Shown in pieces: positions 1 through 8,396 of a stretch of DNA of 64,000 nucleotides. Under the pieces are notes generated by a model. The model was not told the origin of the DNA. It made no database searches and was given only the letters and a program-made list of their open reading frames with translations. The position numbers and the translations under genes were made by a program. The stretch is from Flavivirga abyssicola (GTDB lineage Bacteria > Bacteroidota > Bacteroidia > Flavobacteriales > Flavobacteriaceae), in the NCBI RefSeq assembly GCF_030540775.2, contig NZ_CP141266.1:2715001-2779000 (forward strand), given 5' to 3'. Position 1 is the first letter of the stretch; every line of letters begins with the position of its first letter.

Positions 1-2423
1 GTAATTAAATTTGGATTAAGAGGTGATGTTTCAGTTTGCCAGACGTAAGGCATATCAAAAATCTTAATCCATGTTGCACCAGCATCAGCACTTTTCCAAA
101 CGCCACCTTCATTAACATTTCTACTGGAAAATCGTCCGCAGGATATATAAATGTCTTCAGTGGTTTTGTCTACAAATACATTGTTAACCGCTTTTATTGC
201 TGATGGAATAGTGACTTTATTCCAGAATTGTCCACTATTATCAGAAAAATATAAACCGCCAGGAGCTCCATTTCTGGATTCATTTAATGCGGCATACATT
301 CGCCATGGTTTTTTAGGATTAAGTGTAATTCTACGAACACTCATGTCTGCTGGCATACCATTATTTGAAGTTTGCCATGTAGCACCGCCATCAAAACTTC
401 TTTTTACACCAAGGTCTTCAGGAAGTGTTGTTATTCTAAACGCAGAATTAACTTCTGCTATAGGGTTGCCCATGGTACAGAAATACATTCTTTCTGGTTT
501 GCTTGGATTAATAATAAGGTCGTATTGAAAAATATGATCTAAAGACGTATTGGTTCCAGAGTAGTCTCCATCAAAGGCAAAAGTAACATTGCTCCAAGTA
601 CCTCCGCCATCGGTAGATTTACGTAAATATCCTCTATGGTTTTGACGAAACTGTAATGTGAAAATAGTATTAGGATCGTTGGGATGGACTGCAACAGTTG
701 ATATAGATTTCGCGCCATCAGGATTTACTTGCCCTTCAATTTGTTCTACAGCTACAGTTAAATTATCTGCTCGAGGAAAACCTGTAGCATCTGTAGTTTG
801 CCAAAGCCCATGTTCACCACTACACAGAAGTTTACGTCCCGGTACTCCTGTTTCTAATAATAAAAATCGACCTGGTAAATTACTGTCACCACGTCCAATC
901 CATTTGTGACTTCCGGGTGATGTCTCATCATCATCAACTTGTGTCCAAGTAGCTCCGTTATCTGAAGTTTTCAATGTTTGTTGATCAATGCTTATAAAAA
1001 CCTCTCCTCTTTGGTTGATTTCCATAAAACGATTTCCCGAAAATTCTTCTTTATCCTGTATTTCCTCTTGAAGGTGGGCAAAAGTTGTGTTAACGGTACT
1101 GGGGCTATTTCTAGCAGTCCAATAATTTGTGTCTGCCCCTCTGTCCCAATACTTACCGGTGCGTACGCAAGGGAACCAATTTACCCCGCCGTCTTCAGTT
1201 TTCCAAACATCTCCTGGACCAAATGTAAAATCGTGCTTTACATTATAGGACACATAAATTTCATTTTTATTTGCTGGATTCACTACCAAACGGTTATAAA
1301 CAGCTAATACATTTGTATTTGGGAATTGACTGTAAGTGGTCTTTGCATTATCTTTACTAATGCCAAGCCAATAAGCTATGGCTCTATAATACTTGTCGCC
1401 AACCGTAAAACTATCTACACCATTTGCATTAGTTCCATTGTTTGAGTCTGAAGCAATACGTACACCGAGGTTACCAGTAAGGCTGGTCCATGTCGCTCCA
1501 AAGTCGGTACTTTTATACACCCCACCAGTAGAATTTACAGTATTTCCACTAGGAGTGTAATGTGTTTGTTCTACTAAGTATAAAGTGGTTATGGGATTAC
1601 TAGGATTTGTTTTATCTACATGAACATCCATATCCCTAGGTAGGTTGTGAGGTAATCCATTCCCCGGATTTGCCGTCCAACTAACCCCTTTATTGGTACT
1701 GTTGTATAATCCAAAATTAGTCATAGCTATAATATTATTGGAGTTTGAAGGGTCTACAACAATTACCCCAACAGATAAGTCGTTTGTATGTGCAGGGTCA
1801 ACAACTACAGGTGTCCAATTGGCTCCTTTATCATCCGTTCTATAAATATGGCCATAAGCAATAAAATTATCAATATTACCCTGTGGCGCTGCTTGAGTAC
1901 GATGATATCCTTTAACATTCCAAAAATCTCCTGCACCTATATACCAGTTATTATCATCGCTAGGATCAACAACCATTTCGGAGTGTCTTCCTTCCATAAG
2001 TTCTAAAACTTTAGTCCAACTACGGCCTTTGTCATTAGTTGTATATAAAAAGCCTCTAACATTGGTAGCAAAGCCAAAATTTGGATCTTGATGAGATAAT
2101 GTTATGTTTTGAACACGACGTAAGCCACGACCATTTCCATCAATCTCTTTAATTGTTTGCCAGGTTACTCCATTATCAAAAGTCCCATAAGAATTAGATA
2201 AATCTGGAGACATATAATAACAATTAGGATCGGTTGGGTGAATCCAAAATTCTTCACAATATCCTGAGTTTCCGGGACCAAACTGTCTCCATTCAAAATC
2301 AGGACTGGAATTTTGCTTGCTAGATTTTAAAGCATTAAAATAATTGGTATCTAAAGTTTGCGCATTACTACTAACAACTGCTAATAGTAATAGCAGGTAG
2401 GGTTTTAAAGATTTGAGTATCAT
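1..2423 (-). CDS. Secreted Asp-box (BNR/VPS10-like) repeat protein, C-terminus cut by window edge
   Basis: Translating the minus strand from the ATG at 2423 gives an open frame of about 807 codons with no stop to the edge, so the gene is partial at its 3' end. It starts with a signal peptide (MILKSLKPYLLLLLAVVSSNAQ-like). I count about eleven Asp-box repeats of the S/T-x-D-x-G-x-T-W type, such as FDNGVTW, NDKGRSW, DDKGANW, TNKGVSW, TDFGATW, EDGGVNW, SDNGATW, TDGGGTW, FDGGATW and ADAGATW. These predict a multi-bladed beta-propeller exported from the cell. Flavobacterial proteins of this kind often carry a C-terminal type IX sorting domain, but that part is not in the window. Substrate unknown. 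Confidence 0.85.
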   Translation of the reverse strand, partial: MILKSLKPYLLLLLAVVSSNAQTLDTNYFNALKSSKQNSSPDFEWRQFGPGNSGYCEEFWIHPTDPNCYYMSPDLSNSYGTFDNGVTWQTIKEIDGNGRGLRRVQNITLSHQDPNFGFATNVRGFLYTTNDKGRSWTKVLELMEGRHSEMVVDPSDDNNWYIGAGDFWNVKGYHRTQAAPQGNIDNFIAYGHIYRTDDKGANWTPVVVDPAHTNDLSVGVIVVDPSNSNNIIAMTNFGLYNSTNKGVSWTANPGNGLPHNLPRDMDVHVDKTNPSNPITTLYLVEQTHYTPSGNTVNSTGGVYKSTDFGATWTSLTGNLGVRIASDSNNGTNANGVDSFTVGDKYYRAIAYWLGISKDNAKTTYSQFPNTNVLAVYNRLVVNPANKNEIYVSYNVKHDFTFGPGDVWKTEDGGVNWFPCVRTGKYWDRGADTNYWTARNSPSTVNTTFAHLQEEIQDKEEFSGNRFMEINQRGEVFISIDQQTLKTSDNGATWTQVDDDETSPGSHKWIGRGDSNLPGRFLLLETGVPGRKLLCSGEHGLWQTTDATGFPRADNLTVAVEQIEGQVNPDGAKSISTVAVHPNDPNTIFTLQFRQNHRGYLRKSTDGGGTWSNVTFAFDGDYSGTNTSLDHIFQYDLIINPSKPERMYFCTMGNPIAEVNSAFRITTLPEDLGVKRSFDGGATWQTSNNGMPADMSVRRITLNPKKPWRMYAALNESRNGAPGGLYFSDNSGQFWNKVTIPSAIKAVNNVFVDKTTEDIYISCGRFSSRNVNEGGVWKSADAGATWIKIFDMPYVWQTETSPLNPNLI

Positions 2424-2477
2424 TGTTCCATAAGTTTTATATTAATAATTTTAATAATAATCAAGATTGATCGCTTG

Positions 2478-2485
2478 CAAAATTA
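2478..2485 (-). promoter_or_regulatory. Candidate -7 box (TAATTTTG) of the Asp-box repeat gene
   Basis: On the minus strand TAATTTTG matches the Bacteroidota -7 consensus TAnnTTTG and lies 54 bases upstream of the ATG at 2423. No clear TTTG -33 element is seen at the usual distance, so this is a moderate call. Confidence 0.35.
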
Positions 2486-2686
2486 CTTATAATAGGTACT
2501 TACGTAGTAGAACTTATGTTTTTATCACTGCAACAAAACGTTTTGAATACCGTGTTAAGTCGGTTTAATATTACAAATGATTAAAAAGGTACTAAATGTT
2601 GCTATTTTGTGCACTTTAACAATATATTTCTATAAAGCCATATGATTGTAAGTTATTTCTGTCTTAAAAAATTGAAAAAGTAATAA

Positions 2687-3106
2687 CTACCTTCTTAAAA
2701 ATTGCATAACACCTGTATTTAATTGAAAGTCTAAATCTGAAACAAAATAATCAATCTCATTATTTGGGAAACAACTATTAATACAATTAATGGCTTTACA
2801 AATATCTTTGTAGTAATCTAAAAGGTTGTGGTTATCTGGAACCAAATCCTCTTGTTTACACCATTCTAAAAAATCCGAAGACTCATTAATAGTTACTATG
2901 GCTCTAAAAACAATAATAAAATTTAATACAGGATTATAGTAGTTAAGGTCTTCGTATTCATCTACAACATGAATGTTATATGTGTTATTATTTATCTTTA
3001 ATGTTAACGGAATTAATTTTTCATCAATAGGAACCCCTTTACCCAACCAAATTGTTATCCCATGGGTGGCGATAAAGTTTTGAATAGTTATAATCTCAGG
3101 GTACAT
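2687..3106 (-). CDS. Small protein of unknown function
   Basis: This encodes 139 residues from the ATG at 3106; an adjacent in-frame TTG at 3109 is the other possible start. I do not recognise the family. The protein is acidic, has no signal peptide or membrane segment, and is probably cytoplasmic. It contains four cysteines (in EWCKQ, DICK, INCINSC) and ends in FLRR. It lies between the amidase gene and the Asp-box gene on the same strand, with a hairpin between it and the amidase gene, so it is probably transcribed alone. Confidence 0.6.
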   Translation of the reverse strand: MYPEIITIQNFIATHGITIWLGKGVPIDEKLIPLTLKINNNTYNIHVVDEYEDLNYYNPVLNFIIVFRAIVTINESSDFLEWCKQEDLVPDNHNLLDYYKDICKAINCINSCFPNNEIDYFVSDLDFQLNTGVMQFLRR

Positions 3107-3155
3107 CAATCTCGAAATGTATAAATTAAAGGCTTTTATTCAAAATTACGCAAAC

Positions 3156-3190
3156 ACTCTATTAATTCGGTGGAATTAATAGAGTTTTTT
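3156..3190 (-). terminator. Hairpin overlapping the amidase stop codon
   Basis: ACTCTATTAATTC at 3156-3168 pairs perfectly (13 bp) with GAATTAATAGAGT at 3173-3185 around a 4-base loop. On the plus strand a T run follows; on the minus strand the A run precedes the stem and GTTTG follows it. The last codons and TAA stop of the amidase gene lie inside the stem. It probably ends amidase transcription, but the T run on the minus strand is weak. Confidence 0.45.
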
Positions 3191-4252
3191 GCTTTCGTTA
3201 AAGTCGACTACAAGCCCATTAAAAATCCATTTTGCTAAAGCCTTTCTATTGTGATAATTAAGAATTCGCTTTTGATCTTTTTTACTTTTTATATTGCCTA
3301 GTTCAATATATACCATGGCAGGTAAGGTCTTTTTTACTAAGTATAACCCTCTGGATTTTACCGACCCCGAATATGTTCTGTTAGGCTGGTATTTAGCATA
3401 TTTCTCTTTGAACGATTGATGAATGTTTTTGGCTAATCGTTTTCCGCTTTTACTGTTATAATGATGGTAAAAAAATACGTCAATATTTTTACCCTTACTT
3501 CTGCTGTCAACATGAGTTACAATTAGCCTTTGGTAGGCACCTTTATGTTTCAAGTATAAGCTGTTCACTGTTTTGGTACGTTGTCGTAATCGTAATTTTT
3601 GATTTTTTGAAATAGGTTTATTTGGAAAATTAACTTCGTCATAATCTACTTCAAGTATTTTTTTATCTCTAATGCCATCATTTTTATCTTTAATGATTAT
3701 ATAAACCTTTGCTCCGTAAGAAATAAGCCTTCTAGCTAGTCGTAATGTAACATCATAAGCATATTCATCTTCAGAAATTAGTTTACCATTGTATGTCTCA
3801 ATAGCTCCAGGATCGGGACCACCATGTCCAGAAATTAAATAATAAATGGTACCATTTAACATATTGTTTTCTAAAGGAACATGAGCATAGTCTTTACCAA
3901 ATAGGGGATAGTTAATATGCTTTACTGTGGGCTTACTATCGAGAGGGTTATCACTAATTTTTGGTTTAGTTTTATCTACTATAGGCGGTGTTTCAATAGT
4001 AACAATGCTGTCCTTTTTTTGTATAGTTGGGAGTCTATATGTTCTACCTTTTACCAGGCCGTTGTCTAGTGTTAAGCTATCTTTATTTAACTCAATAAAA
4101 GCTTTATAATACTTTGTTGGCTCAAAACCATTGTTTCTAAGGATAGAATAAACACCATCACCAGCGCTAGCTATTACTTTTATTTGAGATGCTTGAGCAA
4201 TAGTTATGCTAGGTATGGTTAAATATAAAAAGAGTAATAATAATATTTTCAA
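3176..4252 (-). CDS. N-acetylmuramoyl-L-alanine amidase with LysM-like domain
   Basis: A zinc hydrolase (Amidase_3 family) predicted to cleave the bond between N-acetylmuramic acid and L-alanine in peptidoglycan. It has an N-terminal signal peptide ending near AQA, then a LysM-like segment at about residues 22-75 (GDGVYSILRNNGF ... GLVKGRTYRLP), a linker, and the catalytic domain from about 135. Visible active-site elements are the zinc His in SGHGGPDPGA, a second His in VTHVDSRSKG, and the catalytic Glu in YIELGNIKSK. The start is TTG: a stop codon lies three codons upstream and the TTG begins the signal peptide. Periplasmic cell-wall remodelling is inferred. Confidence 0.85.
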   Translation of the reverse strand: MKILLLLFLYLTIPSITIAQASQIKVIASAGDGVYSILRNNGFEPTKYYKAFIELNKDSLTLDNGLVKGRTYRLPTIQKKDSIVTIETPPIVDKTKPKISDNPLDSKPTVKHINYPLFGKDYAHVPLENNMLNGTIYYLISGHGGPDPGAIETYNGKLISEDEYAYDVTLRLARRLISYGAKVYIIIKDKNDGIRDKKILEVDYDEVNFPNKPISKNQKLRLRQRTKTVNSLYLKHKGAYQRLIVTHVDSRSKGKNIDVFFYHHYNSKSGKRLAKNIHQSFKEKYAKYQPNRTYSGSVKSRGLYLVKKTLPAMVYIELGNIKSKKDQKRILNYHNRKALAKWIFNGLVVDFNESKKLY

Positions 4253-4334
4253 TATTGGTTAATTTTTGAATCACAATCTCAAAACATATAAAATACGCCA
4301 GATCACTCTGTTAAACAACGTTGTTTTTTTATTT

Positions 4335-4952
4335 TTATTTGTCGAAATCGTTTTGATTTAAAAACACCTTTTCTAAAAATGCTTCAATACTTTTTTGATT
4401 AGCCTGAATTAATTCAACTCTAGCATTTTCAATATCTCGTGGTTTTTTATCTTGAGATAGCTTGAACTTCCCTTCCCAATCAGTAATAGTGATTTCAAAC
4501 ATTTTAATATAATCCAAGTAGCCTTTCATACTGCGATTATCGGGTTCTAAAACAAACTTATGTTCTGGAGCTTCCAAAAAAGCGGTCATGTCAATTAATG
4601 ATTTTTTTAAAGCTTCCTTGTTTTGAATAGCCTTAACCGTAGCTTTTAAATGAACGATGATATAATTCCAGGTAGGTAATTGTTTGGTTGTGTATATACT
4701 TGGTGAGATGTAACATTGCGGACCTGTAAATATGATCGTAAGATCGTTGTCATCTTTTAATAATTCTGCCTGTGGGTTAAATTTATCAATGTGCCCAATA
4801 AGTTTACCCGCATCGTTATAAATTAAAGGCAAGTGGGTGATTAATGGCTGATTATCTTTTACAGAAATTAGTGTCGCTAAAGGATACGTTTTAATCACTT
4901 CTATCATGTGATTAATCTCATTGTCCTGATGATACTTTGGAGGATATTTCAA
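4335..4952 (-). CDS. PaiB-like FMN-binding split-barrel protein
   Basis: At 205 residues it matches the usual length of the FMN-binding negative regulator PaiB family. The start (MKYPPKYHQ) and the segment TYPLATLISVKDNQPLITHLP are family-typical, and GPQCYISPS with the following LPTWNYI is the conserved core. In Bacillus PaiB affects sporulation and protease expression; many members are simply flavin-binding proteins of unknown role, so the regulatory role is not certain here. The start codon is TTG; an in-frame stop lies six codons upstream and there is no ATG between. Confidence 0.8.
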   Translation of the reverse strand: MKYPPKYHQDNEINHMIEVIKTYPLATLISVKDNQPLITHLPLIYNDAGKLIGHIDKFNPQAELLKDDNDLTIIFTGPQCYISPSIYTTKQLPTWNYIIVHLKATVKAIQNKEALKKSLIDMTAFLEAPEHKFVLEPDNRSMKGYLDYIKMFEITITDWEGKFKLSQDKKPRDIENARVELIQANQKSIEAFLEKVFLNQNDFDK

Positions 4953-5098
4953 ACCAATCTTTGAGATTTAATTTATAAAATTACAATATTTATTTTTCTT
5001 GTTTTTTATTTTAAAAAACAGAAAGAAATTACTTACTTTTAAATTATTAATTTACCTTGAGCAAAATTTAAACGTAAAAGACTAAGTACAACTAACCA

Positions 5099-5797
5099 AT
5101 GCAAGAAAAACTAGCATCGTTTTCAATAAAAAACTGGTCGCAAGGCGATCAACCACGCGAAAAATTATTTTATAAAGGAAGAGAAGTATTAAGTGATGCA
5201 GAATTAGTGGCTATATTAATAGGTTCTGGTAATAAAAATGAAAGTGCTGTTGCCTTGTGTAAACGAATCTTGGCAAGTGTAGATAATAATTTAAGCGAAT
5301 TGGGTAAATTATCAATTATAGAACTCATGGAATTTAAGGGTATTGGGGAGGCTAAAGCTATTTCTATTGCTGCAGCTTTAGAGTTAGGAAGGCGGAGGCG
5401 GATTGAAGATGCTTTGGAACGAAGTAAAATAACATCCAGTAGATCTGCTTTTGAGCTTATGCAGCCAAAAATAGGCGAGTTAAAACATGAAGAGTTTTGG
5501 ATTATTTACTTAAACAATTCTAATAAAGTGATTCAAAAAAATCAATTAAGTAAAGGAGGCATTACGGGGACTTTAGTCGATGTACGTTTGGTATTGAAAA
5601 ATGCTTTAGAAGTTGGTGCTACAGGGTTGATATTAGCCCATAATCATCCTTCGGGAACTTTAAAACCTAGTGAATCTGACAAACAAATCACCAAAAAATT
5701 AAAAAAGGCAGCACAAAGTATCGATATTAAAGTTCTAGACCATCTAATTATAACAGAAAAAGCATATTTTAGTTTCTCAGATGAAACGCTATTATAA
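5099..5797 (+). CDS. radC: RadC family JAB/MPN+ protein
   Basis: The 232-residue length is normal. A helix-hairpin-helix region sits around residues 60-100 (ELMEFKGIGEAKAISIAAAL), followed by the JAB1/MPN+ metalloprotease-like domain. The metal signature HNHPSG and its downstream Ser/Asp are intact in ILAHNHPSGTLKPSESD. The family was once linked to DNA repair, but its biochemical role is unproven. It is divergent from the PaiB-like gene, and its stop overlaps the next start by one base (TAATG), so the two genes are co-transcribed and probably translationally coupled. Confidence 0.92.
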   Translation: MQEKLASFSIKNWSQGDQPREKLFYKGREVLSDAELVAILIGSGNKNESAVALCKRILASVDNNLSELGKLSIIELMEFKGIGEAKAISIAAALELGRRRRIEDALERSKITSSRSAFELMQPKIGELKHEEFWIIYLNNSNKVIQKNQLSKGGITGTLVDVRLVLKNALEVGATGLILAHNHPSGTLKPSESDKQITKKLKKAAQSIDIKVLDHLIITEKAYFSFSDETLL

Positions 5798-7107
5798 TGC
5801 TTTTAGTTTATACTCATAAAATATCACCCCGCTTAAAATATGTTTTTAAACATATTTGTATCAGAATTCTAGGTATAGAAGTCAAATTTACTACCCAAAT
5901 AGAAGCATTTATTGCGCACGATAGCTTGAAAATGTCTTATACAAAACAACAACTTGGAAATGAGTTTTTTATTAAAAGTCACGATATATTATTTGAGCAG
6001 GGATTGAGTGATTTGGATATAAGCATCCATGACTGGGAAAACACCAAATGTTTCTTTTTTAATGGAGATAAAAGTGCCATCCCTTTCGATATTTTTGCAG
6101 CTTCTTTTTATTTATTGTCTCGTTATGAAGAATATTTACCACATGTAAAAGATGAATTTGGTCGATTTACTGCTGTTGAAAGTCTAGCTTACAAACATGG
6201 TTTCCTTAAACAGCCAGTGGTGGATATATGGGCATATAAATTTAAAGATGCTTTACAGGCACAATTTCCAGAATTTAAGTTTCCAGAAAAAAGCTATACT
6301 ATTAAGCCTATTATTGATGTTCCCAGTGCCTATAATTTTAGACTGAAAGGAATTATGCGAACTCTTGGTGGTATGGCGAAAGATCTAGTTAGATTTAGAT
6401 TTAAGGGTTTGTATTTTAGAATTATGGTTATTCTTGGTTTTATGCATGATCCGTTTGATACTTATAAGTATATAATAAACAGACAAAAACATACTAAGTT
6501 TAAGTTTTTGTTCTTTTTTTTAATAGGGGACTATTCCACATATGATAAAGGGATAAACCCTAATAAAAAGAAGTTTGTATCGCTTATAAAACATATTGCA
6601 GATTACTGCTATGTTGGTTTAAAAGCTTCTTATTTTGCTATTGAAGACATGTCTATTTTGAAGAAAGAAAAATCACGAATGGAAGCTATTTTGAACACCT
6701 CATTAAAAGCTTCAAGACATTCCTTTTCTAGGCTTAATTTACCTAAATCATACCGAAACCTTATAGAATTAGAAATCAAGGAAGATTATACTATGGGATA
6801 TATCAATCACATAGGTTTTAGAGCCGGATCGTGTACGCCTTTTTTGTTTTACGATTTAGATTATGAAGTACAAACACCTTTAAAAATTTACTCATACCAC
6901 CTTATGGATTATGCCTTATCAAAAACACATTCTTTGTTGGACAAAAAGAAAGTTTTAAATGAGATTATTAATGAAGTAAAGCAAGTTAATGGTGAGTTTA
7001 TTTCAATATTTCATAATTATACTTTTAGTGCAGAAAGAGAGTGGAATGGCTTTAAAGATTTATTTAATATTATTTTAGAATCTGCAAATGAAACAGATGA
7101 AAATTGA
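5797..7107 (+). CDS. Polysaccharide deacetylase-like protein (DUF7033 type)
   Basis: The 436-residue protein has the N-terminal DUF7033-like segment common in Bacteroidota (IPFDIFAASFYLLSRYEEYLP, then DEFGRF), followed by a deacetylase-like NodB-type barrel. Where active members carry a metal-binding Asp pair (IDVDNAY-like), this protein reads PIIDVPSAYNFRLKG, so one Asp is replaced. Conserved HNYTF and RAGSCTPFLFYDL elements are present near the C-terminus. No signal peptide is visible. Modification of a surface polysaccharide is a reasonable guess, but activity is uncertain. Confidence 0.75.
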   Translation: MLLVYTHKISPRLKYVFKHICIRILGIEVKFTTQIEAFIAHDSLKMSYTKQQLGNEFFIKSHDILFEQGLSDLDISIHDWENTKCFFFNGDKSAIPFDIFAASFYLLSRYEEYLPHVKDEFGRFTAVESLAYKHGFLKQPVVDIWAYKFKDALQAQFPEFKFPEKSYTIKPIIDVPSAYNFRLKGIMRTLGGMAKDLVRFRFKGLYFRIMVILGFMHDPFDTYKYIINRQKHTKFKFLFFFLIGDYSTYDKGINPNKKKFVSLIKHIADYCYVGLKASYFAIEDMSILKKEKSRMEAILNTSLKASRHSFSRLNLPKSYRNLIELEIKEDYTMGYINHIGFRAGSCTPFLFYDLDYEVQTPLKIYSYHLMDYALSKTHSLLDKKKVLNEIINEVKQVNGEFISIFHNYTFSAEREWNGFKDLFNIILESANETDEN

Positions 7108-7786
7108 GGGTATTACCGATGTATTTTTTGATTTAGACCATACACTATGGGATTTTGATAAAAACTCCGAGCTAGCATTTAAAAAGATATTAAAACTAAA
7201 CGATATAGATGTTGATATAAACAACTTTTTACATCATTATGTTTCTATAAATTTGAAGTATTGGAAACTATACAGAGAAGAGAAAATAGAAAAGAAGGCT
7301 TTACGTTTTGGTAGGTTGAATGATGCTTTTTCTGCGATTGGTTATCAAGTTAAAGAAGCTGTTATTTATAAGTTGGCGGACGATTATATTAGGTATTTAA
7401 CAACATTCAATCATCTATTTGAAAATACTTTTGAAATTCTAGATTATTTAAACCTTAATTATAATTTACACATTATTACTAATGGTTTCGATGAAATACA
7501 GTATAAAAAACTAACCTTATCTAACATTGATAAATACTTTAAAACTGTTACAAATTCTGAAATGGTAGGCGTTAAAAAACCAAACCCTAAAATTTTTAAT
7601 TTCGCTTTAGAGTCTGCTAAATCAATTAGTAGTCAAAGTGTTATGATTGGAGATAACTATGAGGCGGACATTCTTGGAGCCAAAAATATTGGTATGGAAG
7701 TTGTTTTCTTTGATATTCATAACGAAGCCATTAATGATAATATTAAGAGAATTAACAATTTAATTCAATTGAAGAAGTTTCTATGA
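7088..7786 (+). CDS. YjjG family noncanonical pyrimidine nucleotidase (HAD hydrolase)
   Basis: This haloacid dehalogenase phosphatase would hydrolyse nucleoside monophosphates, possibly cleaning out noncanonical pyrimidines. HAD motif I is FFDLDHTLWDFD, motif II lies near HIITNGF, motif III Lys is in GVKKPNPKIF, and motif IV is MIGDNYEADILGA. The long lid after motif I is typical of the YjjG branch. The gene overlaps the deacetylase-like gene by 20 bases; a second ATG at 7097 would shorten the protein by three residues and is equally possible. Confidence 0.87.
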   Translation: MKQMKIEGITDVFFDLDHTLWDFDKNSELAFKKILKLNDIDVDINNFLHHYVSINLKYWKLYREEKIEKKALRFGRLNDAFSAIGYQVKEAVIYKLADDYIRYLTTFNHLFENTFEILDYLNLNYNLHIITNGFDEIQYKKLTLSNIDKYFKTVTNSEMVGVKKPNPKIFNFALESAKSISSQSVMIGDNYEADILGAKNIGMEVVFFDIHNEAINDNIKRINNLIQLKKFL

Positions 7787-7835
7787 TGCACTAATTTTTT
7801 TATTTTCGCGTTCTGTTCTTATAATCTAACCTCTT

Positions 7836-8396
7836 ATGCAAAAACGAAAAATTATGCGCTCGTTTTTAATCATTGCTTTATTTTTAAGTCTTTTTTCTTG
7901 TACTAAGGAAGTTGATTTTGAGCAGGCCGATGATTTTGAAATTTCTCCTGTAATAGAATCTAGCCTTATATTTTTTGATGAGCCAGCTAGTTCTTTTTTA
8001 GTTAATAGCACAGAAATAATTTCTATTAAAGACTCCATAGAAATAGAGTTATTTAACAATGAATTTATAATTGATAACCTTATTAAAGCAGACTTTGTAT
8101 TTGAAGCAACAAACTCAATTAATAAAGCGTTTCAAATACAAGTTGATTTTATTAATGATGCAGGTCAACAAGTACATATGTCCACACTTGAAGCTTTACC
8201 TTCAACAGATGGTCGTGATGTTATATCAAATCACATTGAAGTATTTGTAGATGATGAATTAGAAGCCTTAAAAAATACTTCAAAAATGGTATTCACCCTT
8301 GACTTGTTACCTGGAAGTATTATTGATCCAGCAACATCTGGTAGAATAAAGTTAAAATCCAAAGCCATTTTTTATTTGAATATAGGTGATTTATGA
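7836..8396 (+). CDS. Unknown lipoprotein
   Basis: The 186-residue product has a lipoprotein signal peptide with lipobox LFSC (Cys about residue 23), so it is predicted to be anchored in a membrane. A second ATG at 7854 would give a tighter signal. The remainder is beta-rich with no motif that I recognise. The stop overlaps the start of the DUF5723 gene (ATGA), so the pair is translationally coupled and the lipoprotein may act together with that outer-membrane protein. Confidence 0.75.
   Translation: MQKRKIMRSFLIIALFLSLFSCTKEVDFEQADDFEISPVIESSLIFFDEPASSFLVNSTEIISIKDSIEIELFNNEFIIDNLIKADFVFEATNSINKAFQIQVDFINDAGQQVHMSTLEALPSTDGRDVISNHIEVFVDDELEALKNTSKMVFTLDLLPGSIIDPATSGRIKLKSKAIFYLNIGDL

Noticed and set aside
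151-1307. Plus-strand open frames over the first 1.3 kb
   Set aside because: The minus strand carries one continuous frame with repeated Asp-box motifs across the whole stretch; the plus-strand frames are short, unrelated and shadow it.
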